From positions 1,022,501 to 1,086,500 of the forward strand of contig NZ_CP143423.1 in assembly GCF_014337925.2 (NCBI RefSeq): a stretch of 64,000 bases of DNA, given 5' to 3'. Position 1 is the stretch's first letter. The number at the start of each line of letters is the position of its first letter. The notes under the pieces were generated by a model. That model worked only from the letters and a program-made list of their open reading frames with translations. It ran no database searches and was not told where the DNA came from. This document shows positions 20,408 to 28,830 of this stretch, piece by piece. This DNA is from Roseobacter fucihabitans (GTDB lineage: Bacteria > Pseudomonadota > Alphaproteobacteria > Rhodobacterales > Rhodobacteraceae). Position numbers and translations under genes: made by a program.

Positions 20408-21007
20408 ATGATTATAGACGACAAACTGCAAGCTGCCCGCGAGAGCTTCTCGGGCAAGAGCATGACCGAAAGCCAGGTGAAAGAAGCCGTTGTCATCGTT
20501 GATATCTTGCATGCGGAGATCCATAACAGCGGTTCGTTCATCGAAAAGCTCACCGATTACGCCCACGCCTTCGCCCGCAACGAGCGGTTTGATGCGATGC
20601 GCGCGGAGAAGATCATCCGTGACGTCTATATCGCGACGCGTGGCCAGTCGATGAACCAGACCCGTGAAGGGTTGGCGGCTGCGAAAGACAACCTGCCGGT
20701 GATTGCCAAAACGCGGGCGCTCGATTGCGCCAAGAGCATCGGGGCCTTGATCGAGGCCGCACCAACGCAACCCGTCTACAAGGCCTACGACCGCGCGGCG
20801 GTGACGCTGTCGGCGGAGTTTGGCATCACGCAGGTGGCGGCGAAGGAGATGATGCAGGAGGCGTTCAAGCAGCATCACGGCAAAGAGCTCTATGCCCACG
20901 GAAAGGCGTTGGAGGAGAAATTCCACACACCTGTGCGCGAAGCTGCCCGGCAGGCCCAAAACGCAGAGCAGCAGCCCGCTCGCAGTCAAGCACAGTCCTA
21001 TTCCTGA
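20408..21007 (+). CDS. Hypothetical mobilization-region protein
   Basis: This 199-residue, soluble, probably all-helical protein is not one I recognise. It is acidic at the start and ends in a Gln/Ala/Ser-rich tail (NAEQQPARSQAQSYS). A ribosome site AAAGGA precedes ATG 20,408. It directly follows the relaxase/helicase fossil in the same direction, where conjugation accessory proteins often sit. Intact length and normal codon use suggest it is still functional, or was until recently. Confidence 0.55.
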   Translation: MIIDDKLQAARESFSGKSMTESQVKEAVVIVDILHAEIHNSGSFIEKLTDYAHAFARNERFDAMRAEKIIRDVYIATRGQSMNQTREGLAAAKDNLPVIAKTRALDCAKSIGALIEAAPTQPVYKAYDRAAVTLSAEFGITQVAAKEMMQEAFKQHHGKELYAHGKALEEKFHTPVREAARQAQNAEQQPARSQAQSYS

Positions 21008-21068
21008 TCCGTAACCCTCTGGAAATAGGAAATAAACCCTAGACAGAACTCAAAATTTGAGACACCTT

Positions 21069-21083
21069 GTTCCGCCTATGTTC
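21069..21083 (+). promoter_or_regulatory. LexA (SOS) box upstream of recombinase module 1
   Basis: The sequence GTTC-CGCCTAT-GTTC matches the alphaproteobacterial LexA operator GTTC-N7-GTTC exactly. It lies 34 bases before the GTG of the small partner gene and overlaps a likely -10 region. The second recombinase module carries the same box in the equivalent place. Confidence 0.75.
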
Positions 21084-21116
21084 TCGCAAAGGAGGAACAA
21101 AACGAAAGGAACACCC

Positions 21117-21389
21117 GTGAAAGACACCACCGAACCACCAAAAACCAATCCCCCGAGCATCCATCTCAATCTCGAGGATTGGTTGCCATATTTTGAGGCC
21201 AGCGGCTTAACCGAAGCCGAAAAAGTCGAAACCATCGAGACGCTCTGGAACATCGCGATGGGCTTTGTCGATCTCGGCTGGACGCTGAATGTTGACGCAG
21301 AAAACACGGGACAAAGCTTCGATCTGACCGCCGCCTTGCGCGCGGCTGTGCTATACTCACAGGAAAACGAAGAACAGGAGGCGCTATGA
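21117..21389 (+). CDS. Small conserved partner protein of a serine recombinase (module 1)
   Basis: This acidic 90-residue protein has the core LNLEDWLPYFEASGL, TEAEKVETIETLWNIAMGF, then VDLGW. The same core occurs in the partner protein of module 2 at 38,067, so the family is real, though I know no named domain. GTG 21,117 is chosen for the AAAGGA site upstream. Its stop overlaps the recombinase start (ATGA, 21,386-21,389), which predicts coupled translation. Lying between an SOS box and the recombinase, it could modulate recombinase activity or direction; that is inference. Confidence 0.65.
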   Translation: MKDTTEPPKTNPPSIHLNLEDWLPYFEASGLTEAEKVETIETLWNIAMGFVDLGWTLNVDAENTGQSFDLTAALRAAVLYSQENEEQEAL

Positions 21390-22948
21390 ACACACCCAAA
21401 GCCATAATCTATTGTCGTGTATCGTCGAAAGGGCAGGAAACCGACGGTCACGGATTGGAGTCTCAGGAAACCCGTTGCCGTCAATACGCCAAGGCCAAAG
21501 GATACGATGTCGCCGCCGTCTTTCCCGACACGATGACAGGGGGTGGTAGCTTCATGAAGCGCCCCGGCATGGTGGCTTTGCTGTCGTTTCTCGACGCCCA
21601 GCCCAACGAGAAATTCGTCATCATCTTTGATGATCTAAAACGCTTTGCCCGCGACCGCGAATTCCATTTCCGTCTGCGCCAGGCTTTCCGTGATCGGCAG
21701 GCGCGGCTGGAATGCCTGAACTTCTCGTTTGACGAGACGCCCGAGGGTGAGTTCGTGGAAACCATATTTGCAGCGCAGGGCCAGCTGGAGCGTAAACAAA
21801 ACGCCCGTCAGGTCTCGCAGAAGATGAAAGCGCGGATGCAATCTGGATATTTTGTCCACCGTGCGCCCGTCGGATATCGGTATGAGGCCCAGAAAGGACG
21901 CGGCAAAATCCTGGTGCCGAACGCGCCGCTGTCTGACATCATTCGCGAAGCCTTTGAAGGCTACGCGTCGGGGCGCTTTCAGACACAGGCGGAAGTGAAA
22001 CGGTTCTTTGAAGGGTTTACCTACTTCCCGCATCTGAAAAAGGGGCGGCTCACCCAGCAACGGGTGACCGACATCCTGACCCATCCGATCTACACCGGAC
22101 ATATCTGTTCTGAAAATTACGGGATCAACTGGTTGAAAGGGCAGCATGATCCACTGATCTCGCTGGAGACCTTCGACAAGGTGCAGGAGCGTCGCGCTGG
22201 CAAGGTCAAAGCGCCGAAACGTAAAAACATCGGAGACACCTTTGCGCTGCGTGGCATTGCCTGCTGTGCCGCGTGTGACGTGCCGCTGCGCTCGTCCTTC
22301 ACACGCGGCAATGGCGGCCAATACGCATATTATCTATGCCAAACAAAGGGCTGTGAGGCCTACGGCAAGTCGATCAAACGCGACAAGATCGAAGGCGACG
22401 TGGGCGAGATCATCAAAACGCTGCAACCGAATCCAAGCGCGATCCGCATGATGACCGACATGTTCCGTCAAATTTGGGAAGCACGACGTGCACAGGCCGC
22501 GTCTGCAAAGACCGAGGCTAAGAAAGAGCTGTCCCGCATTGATAAACGCATCGACGCACTGCTGGGTCGTATCGTGAACGCGCAAAGCGACGCGATTGTG
22601 CCCGTCTATGAAGGCGAGATCGTCGCGCTGGAGCGTGGCAAGGCGATTTTGGCCGAACAAATGCAAAAACAAGCCGAGCCGAAGGGGAGTTTTGAGGAAA
22701 AACTAGAACCAGCGATCATGTTTCTCGCAAGCCCTTGGAAAATCTGGGAAACGCCCGGTAGCGCACAGGTCAACCTGCGTCGTTTGGTGCTAAAACTGGC
22801 CCTTAAAACCCGTATCAAATACTGCCGAAATGATGGAGCTAGAACCCCGGAAATAGCGTTTCCGTTCAAATCTTTAGGGGTAGTTTCAGACCCTAAGGTC
22901 TGTTTTGGTGCGCTCGAACAGTTCTTGTTCGAACTCAATTGTGCCTGA
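21386..22948 (+). CDS. Large serine recombinase (module 1)
   Basis: This 520-residue site-specific recombinase has an N-terminal resolvase catalytic domain with YCRVSSKGQ (nucleophile Ser13) and FDDLKRFARDREF. A recombinase domain follows (about 160-270), then a zinc ribbon (GIACCAACDVPLRS and YYLCQTKGCEAYGK), and a coiled-coil region near residues 370-440. Such enzymes integrate and excise elements at short att sites. An AGGAGG site precedes the ATG, which overlaps the partner gene. A terminator-like hairpin (22,887-22,906) lies inside the last codons, suggesting the C-terminus was extended or rearranged. Confidence 0.9.
   Translation: MNTPKAIIYCRVSSKGQETDGHGLESQETRCRQYAKAKGYDVAAVFPDTMTGGGSFMKRPGMVALLSFLDAQPNEKFVIIFDDLKRFARDREFHFRLRQAFRDRQARLECLNFSFDETPEGEFVETIFAAQGQLERKQNARQVSQKMKARMQSGYFVHRAPVGYRYEAQKGRGKILVPNAPLSDIIREAFEGYASGRFQTQAEVKRFFEGFTYFPHLKKGRLTQQRVTDILTHPIYTGHICSENYGINWLKGQHDPLISLETFDKVQERRAGKVKAPKRKNIGDTFALRGIACCAACDVPLRSSFTRGNGGQYAYYLCQTKGCEAYGKSIKRDKIEGDVGEIIKTLQPNPSAIRMMTDMFRQIWEARRAQAASAKTEAKKELSRIDKRIDALLGRIVNAQSDAIVPVYEGEIVALERGKAILAEQMQKQAEPKGSFEEKLEPAIMFLASPWKIWETPGSAQVNLRRLVLKLALKTRIKYCRNDGARTPEIAFPFKSLGVVSDPKVCFGALEQFLFELNCA
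22887..22906 (+). terminator. Hairpin with T-run in the end of the recombinase gene
   Basis: CAGACC and GGTCTG form a perfect 6-bp stem around CTAA, followed by TTTT. It lies 42 bases before the recombinase stop. It could end transcription of module 1 and separate it from the mobilization genes. Confidence 0.55.
22914..22932. repeat. Inverted repeat ahead of the mobilization genes
   Basis: Perfect 7-bp arms TCGAACA and TGTTCGA flank GTTCT. The repeat lies about 155 bp before mobC, where an origin of transfer or a MobC operator would be expected. No nic-site consensus could be assigned. Confidence 0.4.
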
Positions 22949-23090
22949 ATTCTCCGACTGCGCAAACACTGAGATTGATCCATCCACAGCCCCCACTTTC
23001 GACAAAACAGAAGAGATTTTCAGAGAGCTGGAACGTTGGCATGACATCCTCAAGCCTCATGCGGATGCTTTGCGAGGGCCACGCCCATGA
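22941..23090 (+). CDS. Possible small ORF coupled to mobC
   Basis: A 49-codon frame from GTG 22,941 ends in the ATGA that starts mobC, the same overlap style used elsewhere in this island. The peptide is acidic in its middle (KTEEIFRELERWHDIL). It overlaps the last codons of the recombinase, and no ribosome site is obvious. It may be a coupling leader rather than a functional protein. Confidence 0.3.
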   Translation: MPEFSDCANTEIDPSTAPTFDKTEEIFRELERWHDILKPHADALRGPRP

Positions 23091-23443
23091 GCCGTCCAGC
23101 CCCGTTTTCCATTCGTTTTTCTGAGGACGAACGCCAGCAGCTTGAATCTCAGGCCGGTTCGATGCCACTGGCGTCATATATTAAGTCCGTGGTTTTGGCT
23201 GATGAGGCCCCTAAATACCGCAAGCGATCAAAGTCGCCTGTGGTGGAGCAACAGCTCTTGGCCGAGGTTCTTGCGCGGTTGGGTGCGACGCGGTCGGCCA
23301 GCAATCTCAACCAGATCGCCAAAGCCATCAACCAAGGGACGCTCTATGTCGATGAGGAACTTGCGGCTGATTTGAATCAGGCCTGCGCCGAAGTGGCATG
23401 GATGCGCGCGACACTGATGCAAGCCTTGGGGATCAAGTCATGA
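23087..23443 (+). CDS. MobC-like mobilization accessory protein
   Basis: This basic 118-residue protein begins with a ribbon-helix-helix-like segment (FSIRFSEDERQQLESQAG) and contains ASNLNQIAKAINQGTLYVDE, the usual MobC signature region. MobC binds oriT and helps the relaxase open the DNA. The relaxase ATG overlaps its stop codon (ATGA), which is typical of mobCA operons. The gene is intact and of normal length. Confidence 0.8.
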   Translation: MSRPAPFSIRFSEDERQQLESQAGSMPLASYIKSVVLADEAPKYRKRSKSPVVEQQLLAEVLARLGATRSASNLNQIAKAINQGTLYVDEELAADLNQACAEVAWMRATLMQALGIKS

Positions 23444-24735
23444 TCCTTAAAGGCTCCCAGCGGGCTGGTGCAAAGGCATTGGCTGATCATCTGATGAATG
23501 ATCGGGATAATGACCATGTCACCGTTTTGGAAATGAGCGGCTTCATGGCCGATGATCTGCATGGCGCTCTGTCAGAGGCGCATGCGATTTCAAAAGCGAC
23601 GCAGTGCAAGCAGTTCCTATTTTCGCTCAGTCTTAGCCCACCTCAAGATCATATTGGATCAGAACAAGATTTTCTTGATGCGGCGGATCGCGCAGAAAAG
23701 GCGCTCGGCCTGACTGGCCAGCCCCGCGCCATCATCATGCATGAAAAAGAAGGACGGCGGCATGCGCATGTTGTCTGGTCCCGCATCGATGGTGATGCGC
23801 TGAAAGCAATCAATCTACCCCATTTCAAGAACAAGCTGACCAACCTGTCACGGGAACTCTATCTCGATCATGGTTGGGCGTTGCCGGAAGGGTTGCAAAC
23901 CAATGGTGGCAAAAGCCCTCTCAATTTCTCACTGGCGGAATGGCAGCAAGCCAAACGCATTGGTCTTGATCCCCGCGAGATCAAACAAGTGTTTCGTGAT
24001 GCGTGGGAGAGATCGGATAGTTTAAAAGCGCTCGGCAATGCCATGGAAGAACGCGGGTATTTTTTAGCCAAAGGAGATCGGCGCGGTTTTGTCGCCGTCG
24101 ATATGCACGGCGCAATTTATTCGCTGCCAAAGTGGATCGGCGAAAAGACAAAAGCTGTCACGCAAAAGCTTGGATCACCTGATGGCTTGTCATCGGTGTC
24201 TGATGTCAGGGCCGATATCAAATCCCGCGTGACGGACCAGTTTAAATCCTACATTGCAGAAACAAGCGCCAAGCATCGTCGTGATGCGCAGCCACTTGTG
24301 GATCAAAAAGCAGAGCTAACCTCCAAGCATCGTGCTGAGCGCAAAGCCTTGAAGGACGGCCAAGACAAACGCTGGAAGGAAGAAACCCAAGCCAGACTGT
24401 CGCGTCTCAATGGTGGCTTGCGTGGCCTGTTTGATCGGATCACCGGCAAGAGCAGCAAGATAAAACGGCAAATCGAAGCTGAGGCTTATCAGGCAGCGCG
24501 GCGTGATCAGGCGCAACGGGATGGTCTGGTCGTGGCTCAGTCCAAGGATCGCAATGTACTGCAAAAGCAATTCATGGCTTTACGCAACAAGCAACAAGAA
24601 GATCGCAAAATCCTCGCCTGTTCTATCGGGCAATTCATGGCGCAGCGTAAACGCAACCAAGCCAGAGACTTGCAGAAAGGTCCTGATCCGGCACGAACTC
24701 GGCGTCGATCACGCGGCCCTGATTTCTCGCTCTAA
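23440..24735 (+). CDS. Relaxase/mobilization nuclease (MobA/VirD2 type)
   Basis: This 431-residue protein should nick oriT and stay linked to the strand during transfer. The N-terminal domain carries the histidine motif GRRHAHVVWSRID near residue 108, preceded by AIIMHEKE. The rest is basic and helical, with an Arg-rich end (ARTRRRSRGPDFSL). I set the start at ATG 23,440, overlapping the mobC stop; the longer frame from 23,398 lies within mobC. It lacks the helicase part seen in the 18,434 fossil. A VirD4 gene follows, so the element can probably be mobilized but has no mating-pair genes of its own here. Confidence 0.8.
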   Translation: MILKGSQRAGAKALADHLMNDRDNDHVTVLEMSGFMADDLHGALSEAHAISKATQCKQFLFSLSLSPPQDHIGSEQDFLDAADRAEKALGLTGQPRAIIMHEKEGRRHAHVVWSRIDGDALKAINLPHFKNKLTNLSRELYLDHGWALPEGLQTNGGKSPLNFSLAEWQQAKRIGLDPREIKQVFRDAWERSDSLKALGNAMEERGYFLAKGDRRGFVAVDMHGAIYSLPKWIGEKTKAVTQKLGSPDGLSSVSDVRADIKSRVTDQFKSYIAETSAKHRRDAQPLVDQKAELTSKHRAERKALKDGQDKRWKEETQARLSRLNGGLRGLFDRITGKSSKIKRQIEAEAYQAARRDQAQRDGLVVAQSKDRNVLQKQFMALRNKQQEDRKILACSIGQFMAQRKRNQARDLQKGPDPARTRRRSRGPDFSL

Positions 24736-24800
24736 ATCGATTACCCGTTTTAACCTCCGCTATACCCACGCGCGGTAGTACCGAATTTTCCTAATCAATT

Positions 24801-24833
24801 GGCACTTGCAACCTTTCTCAAAGGAGAAGTGCC
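24801..24833 (+). promoter_or_regulatory. Hairpin sequestering the ribosome site of the coupling-protein gene
   Basis: GGCACTT (24,801-24,807) pairs with AAGTGCC (24,827-24,833), and an inner CCTTT pairs with AAAGG around CTC. The ribosome site AAGGAG (24,821-24,826) is held largely within the stem, and the ATG follows directly. Such a fold would keep translation low unless it is melted. Confidence 0.6.
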
Positions 24834-26621
24834 ATGAAATGGCAAACACTAAAAGCAGCCCTTCCGGCTGTTCTGATCGCGGCGTGTGTCGCGCCGCATC
24901 CTGCTCTCGCGCAAAACCTCTTTGGCGGTGGGAATAACTATAACTACTATAATGACTACGTCTTCGAAATGACCATGGCGCGGATTATCATGATGACGCT
25001 TTCGGTCGGCTCTGGCTTTTGCCTCGGCTGGTTTCTTTCGCCCCAAGCCAAAGAGCTGCGCCGTATTATCCTGCTGTGCATGGCGGGAGTGGTCGTTCTG
25101 TTGGCCGTCTTCAACAATGATGTGCTGGGCTGGGGTGCAGCTTGGATCGTGTCCTTCGTTGGGTTCTTCGCAGCCCTTGGCTATTGGATCGGGCGTGGTG
25201 TCCAAGCCATGCTGCAAACACCAACCACTTTTGGGTCCAGCGAATGGGCAACCATCGAGCATATGAAAGAGAAAGGCCTGCTTGGTGCTGATGGGATCAT
25301 CTTAGGTTCGGTCATCGAGGATGCCGTCGAAAAGGTGTTTTCCTATAAAGGAGATCGGCACTTGCTGACCTCTGCCCCAACCCGCTCGGGCAAAGGTGTC
25401 TCCCACATCATCGTCAATCTGCTCTGCTATCTCGGCTCAATGCTGGTGATCGATCCCAAGGGTGAGAATGCCCGCATCACAGCCAAAGCCCGCCGCGCCA
25501 TGGGGCAAACAGTTCACTGCGTTGATCCATGGCATATCTCAGGGGAAGTGGTTTCCCGCTTTAACCCGCTGGACTGGATTGATCTGGGAGATGTGGATGC
25601 CACCGAAAACGCGATGCTGCTGGCCGATGCCTTGGTCCAAAAAGACAGCCATGGCGATAGTTTCTGGGCAGAAGAAGCCAAAGCTCTGTTGCAAGGCTTG
25701 ATCCTGTTGGTGGCCTTTGATGAGGCCTATCAAGGGCGGCGTCACTTGGGAACTGTGCGGGATTTGCTGCTGCTCAGTGGCGATGAGCTGGAAGCCCTGT
25801 TTCAGCAAATGGCGAACTCCCCACACCACATCATCGCCAGCACGGGATCACGCAGTTTGCAAAAGGAAGCCAAGCTGATGGCCAATGTCTTGGCCTCGGC
25901 GCAAGCAGAAACCCACATGCTGGATTCTGCACGGCTACGTGAAAGCCTGTCAGCATCGGACTTCACCTTCGAAGACCTGAAGAAGATGCCGATGACTATC
26001 TATCTGATCCTGCCATCAGATCGACTAGGTGCGTTTGGACGGTTCCTGCGTCTGCTGGTGCAGCAAGCCATCACGGTCAACGCGCGCAACATCGAAGACA
26101 AACCCAAAAAGCCGGTGTTGTTCATTCTTGATGAGATGCCTACCTTGGGGCGTCTGACCATGGTCGAGCAAGCCTATGGTCTGATGGCGGGGTTCGGAAT
26201 CCAGCTTTGGGGCATAACCCAGGACCTTTGCCAACTGCGCAAAGTTTACGGCGAAGATTATGAAAGCTTCATCGGCAACTCTGGGGCTGTGGCGTATTTT
26301 GGATCGCCGGATAAGACCTCCGCTGAATACTTCTCGGACATGTGCGGTGTGACAACTGTGTGGAATTTCAGCACGGCGATTGCGTCGGCCTTCAGCTCAA
26401 GCTCTGGTGCGGGTGGAGGTTCAAGCAGCAACTCCACCACCAATACCGATAATCGGGCGGCAACGCAGCGCAAGCTGGCCTATCCCGATGAGCTGATGCG
26501 CCTGCGTGAAGGCCAGCAGCTAATCCTGATCGAAAATACCAACCCGATCATGGCCAAGAAAATCAAGTGGTATGAAGACCCTGAGATGAGCCTCAAAGGC
26601 GTCAACACCCACAAGGGCTGA
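24834..26621 (+). CDS. Type IV coupling protein, VirD4/TraG family
   Basis: This 595-residue inner-membrane ATPase links the relaxase-DNA complex to a type IV secretion channel. N-terminal hydrophobic segments occur at about residues 5-26, 50-68, 80-96 and 102-122. The motor domain has Walker A SAPTRSGKGVSHI and Walker B VLFILDEMPTLGRL. A Ser/Gly-rich stretch near residue 525 (SSSSGAGGGSSSNS) is a low-complexity linker. No mating-pair formation genes accompany it, so transfer would use another element's channel. Confidence 0.9.
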   Translation: MKWQTLKAALPAVLIAACVAPHPALAQNLFGGGNNYNYYNDYVFEMTMARIIMMTLSVGSGFCLGWFLSPQAKELRRIILLCMAGVVVLLAVFNNDVLGWGAAWIVSFVGFFAALGYWIGRGVQAMLQTPTTFGSSEWATIEHMKEKGLLGADGIILGSVIEDAVEKVFSYKGDRHLLTSAPTRSGKGVSHIIVNLLCYLGSMLVIDPKGENARITAKARRAMGQTVHCVDPWHISGEVVSRFNPLDWIDLGDVDATENAMLLADALVQKDSHGDSFWAEEAKALLQGLILLVAFDEAYQGRRHLGTVRDLLLLSGDELEALFQQMANSPHHIIASTGSRSLQKEAKLMANVLASAQAETHMLDSARLRESLSASDFTFEDLKKMPMTIYLILPSDRLGAFGRFLRLLVQQAITVNARNIEDKPKKPVLFILDEMPTLGRLTMVEQAYGLMAGFGIQLWGITQDLCQLRKVYGEDYESFIGNSGAVAYFGSPDKTSAEYFSDMCGVTTVWNFSTAIASAFSSSSGAGGGSSSNSTTNTDNRAATQRKLAYPDELMRLREGQQLILIENTNPIMAKKIKWYEDPEMSLKGVNTHKG

Positions 26622-26637
26622 TTATCTGAACACCAAC

Positions 26638-26665
26638 GGCGGGGCGTTATTGCCCCGCCATTTTT
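26638..26665 (+). terminator. Rho-independent terminator after the coupling-protein gene
   Basis: A perfect 8-bp stem (GGCGGGGC with GCCCCGCC) around GTTATT is followed by ATTTTT. It closes the mobC-relaxase-coupling protein transcription unit. Confidence 0.88.
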
Positions 26666-26709
26666 GCATCTCCCCCATCATCGCAATCAGCATCCAATGA
26701 GGTACGCCC

Positions 26710-27309
26710 ATGGCTGACAAGAAACCCGAAAAAATCGAATTCAGGAAGAACCAGACCAGCGACAAGATCACGTTTCGCAACACCAAAATAGAAGACCGCC
26801 AAATCACCAATCCCGATGGCTCACCACTTCGGGATAAGAACAACGCACAATTCAAACCAAAGCCGCCGCAGGGTGTCACACGGCCTGCGCCTAATCTGGC
26901 CCCTCCCGGCATGTCAGGGATCAAGACGGGGCTAAGGCAGTCGCCGCAACAGCCACAGCGGCAAGCAGAGCCTTCAACGCAAGCGGGCATTTCAATCAAC
27001 GGTGATCAACGCGACAAAAGCCAGTGGATCGATGGCAAAATTCTCACAATGAAGGGCTATGAGTTCCAAGCCAAGATGTCTGACGAACAGTCAAAGCTCG
27101 GTATCGATGGCGGTAAAATATCAAAGCTGGATGTGCGCAAAGACGGTGATTTGGTCATGCGCTATGATCGTGGCTGGGACAAAGACCCGCAAACACCCGA
27201 ACAAAAGGAAGCCCTGCAACGTATCCGCAACGGTTTGGATGACAGCCCGCAAAAACAGTTCAAAGGGTTTGATAAGGGCGCGGATAAAGATCACGGGCTG
27301 GATCGATAA
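26710..27309 (+). CDS. Hypothetical protein with disordered front and small C-terminal domain
   Basis: This 199-residue hydrophilic protein is about half low complexity: residues 1-100 are rich in Lys, Asn, Pro and Gln. A compact part follows with GYEFQAKMSDEQSKLGIDGG and KISKLDVRKDGDLVMRYDRG. I recognise this as a recurring small fold of plasmid proteins but cannot name a function. It has its own upstream region after a strong terminator, and a hairpin (27,346-27,373) closes it. Confidence 0.55.
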   Translation: MADKKPEKIEFRKNQTSDKITFRNTKIEDRQITNPDGSPLRDKNNAQFKPKPPQGVTRPAPNLAPPGMSGIKTGLRQSPQQPQRQAEPSTQAGISINGDQRDKSQWIDGKILTMKGYEFQAKMSDEQSKLGIDGGKISKLDVRKDGDLVMRYDRGWDKDPQTPEQKEALQRIRNGLDDSPQKQFKGFDKGADKDHGLDR

Positions 27310-27345
27310 CGGCAACGACCACGGTCTAGGATTATGATCTTATGG

Positions 27346-27373
27346 CAGGATAGCGTCGCGAAATGCTATCCTG
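27346..27373 (+). terminator. Hairpin after the 26,710 gene
   Basis: Perfect 9-bp arms CAGGATAGC and GCTATCCTG enclose a 10-nt loop and precede TTTAT. The right arm includes the ATG at 27,363, which argues for the next gene starting at 27,381. Confidence 0.65.
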
Positions 27374-27380
27374 TTTATAC

Positions 27381-27716
27381 ATGAACCACCAAGAATACAT
27401 CACACATCTGCGCACCAGAACACCAAGCGCCCCGAATTTTGATGTCATTGGACGCGCCTACAAAAACGCTCAGGGCATCGATGAAATCATTTTTCTGCAT
27501 AGTTGCTATTGGGACTATGTCGCGTGGCTGGAAGACACCACAGACATCAAGTTCGCCGAGTGGGTCGTCCATTGCGACAACAACCCAAGCGAGGGCCACA
27601 CGCTTTCACATCTGCTGATGCATTGGCTATGGACCGATGAATGCAATCGCTTCCGTGAAGGCCTGCCAACGCCTTATCCGTATCCGCCTATGGGGTATGA
27701 GGGGTGGGCAAACTAA
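27381..27716 (+). CDS. Hypothetical protein, aromatic-rich
   Basis: This protein of about 111 residues is unusually rich in Trp, Tyr and His (YWDYVAWLEDTTDIKFAEW; HLLMHWLWTDECNRFREG). I do not recognise it. The start at 27,381 is chosen because the earlier ATG at 27,363 lies in the terminator stem of the previous gene. It has no signal peptide or membrane segment. It stands alone between mobilization genes and the exported-protein set. Confidence 0.5.
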   Translation: MNHQEYITHLRTRTPSAPNFDVIGRAYKNAQGIDEIIFLHSCYWDYVAWLEDTTDIKFAEWVVHCDNNPSEGHTLSHLLMHWLWTDECNRFREGLPTPYPYPPMGYEGWAN

Positions 27717-27844
27717 GGCGCTGTGCATCAAAAGAGATGGGGGTTTTCACAGAAGTTCCGTGTGATATAAAACTTGAAGTGTCAGCTATTTCATTTTAAA
27801 AGCAAGGTCTTGTCGTATTTTTGGACTTGGGGTATCATCATACA

Positions 27845-28270
27845 ATGTTTTTCAAACCGCATAATTTTTTGGCATTAATATCTTTTGTAATTTTGGTTTC
27901 TTGCGATACTGAAGCAACAGAAGTGACTACTGAGGGCACATCGAAGGAGCCTCTGCATTTCTCTAAATCTGCAGAAGTCGTAATTTCAGCGGCTGCTAAT
28001 GAATATTCCCTTTGTATCGCAGATGCGTTCGTTGAGATCAGTGAAGAACGGTTTGAGGAGGGAAAGCTTCCGAGTTTAGCTAAAAAGCTTTATATTGAAA
28101 AATGCGAAAGCAAAAAAGCTCTGTTTAAAAGCGAAGTTGAAGCGGCGGCAATAAAACATCCTAACACATCAAAAACAAGAAGTATCGCTGATTTTTCAGA
28201 GAGCTTTGCAAAATCTATCGAAGATAGAACATTCCAAATTCTTTACGATGAAATTCAGCCGCCCAGTTGA
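27845..28270 (+). CDS. Small lipoprotein, function unknown
   Basis: This protein of about 141 residues has a lipoprotein signal peptide: a hydrophobic core FLALISFVILVSC ending at the lipobox cysteine. The mature part is helical and charged with two further cysteines (YSLCIADAF, YIEKCESKK). The codons are clearly more AT-rich than in neighbouring backbone genes, a sign of transfer. Its 3' end faces the 28,275 gene, four bases apart. Role unknown; it could be an envelope-exposed accessory or immunity factor. Confidence 0.6.
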   Translation: MFFKPHNFLALISFVILVSCDTEATEVTTEGTSKEPLHFSKSAEVVISAAANEYSLCIADAFVEISEERFEEGKLPSLAKKLYIEKCESKKALFKSEVEAAAIKHPNTSKTRSIADFSESFAKSIEDRTFQILYDEIQPPS

Positions 28271-28274
28271 AATC

Positions 28275-28820
28275 TTAATAGAATGCATTTGGAATGGGAG
28301 GGCCAAATACAGTTTTTTGCCTGTCTATAAAAGTGTCTAGCTGCTCTCTTAACAAGTTTTCCTCAACTCTTATCGCTCGGTTGGTTTCTATTTTATTTTT
28401 GATTTCAGGAAGTCTGTTTCTTATCTGCTGTTCTAAATTGGATGTAATTCGCTCCTTTGTGTAGTTGGCCCAGTCATTTCCCAAGCTACTCGCCACATAC
28501 GGCGAAACCAGATCGGTAGAAATTCCGGCTACAGCGCTAGTATTCCTATCTGCTATTCGGCCCGGTCCTATAATTGTCAGCACGTCAACTGCAACTTCAA
28601 TCAACGGAAGAACTAATTTCCCCCGATTGCGAACTTCATCGTTAATCTCATTTTCCATAGCACCCAAGATATTCCGCACCAGTATTTCATCGTTTATAGT
28701 AGCAGCCTGAGATTCTTTCCCATATTGATCTGGGTCGAACAAAGCATCGCCCTGACCATCGCTGGCAGATGCAAATGATCCAGATAAAACTAGTGACATT
28801 GCTAGCATTTGCGCTTTCAT
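28275..28820 (-). CDS. Exported helical protein, function unknown
   Basis: This 181-residue protein has a signal peptide (MKAQMLAMSLVLSGSFASA). The mature part is predicted helical, with a hydrophobic helix LVLPLIEVAVDVLTIIGPG and a basic, charged C-terminal half. It follows the 28,831 lipoprotein hydrolase on the same strand with a 10-base gap, so the two form an operon. The region is AT-rich and not seen in ordinary backbone. I recognise no domain. Confidence 0.6.
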   Translation of the reverse strand: MKAQMLAMSLVLSGSFASASDGQGDALFDPDQYGKESQAATINDEILVRNILGAMENEINDEVRNRGKLVLPLIEVAVDVLTIIGPGRIADRNTSAVAGISTDLVSPYVASSLGNDWANYTKERITSNLEQQIRNRLPEIKNKIETNRAIRVEENLLREQLDTFIDRQKTVFGPPIPNAFY

Positions 28821-28830
28821 GACTTGATCC

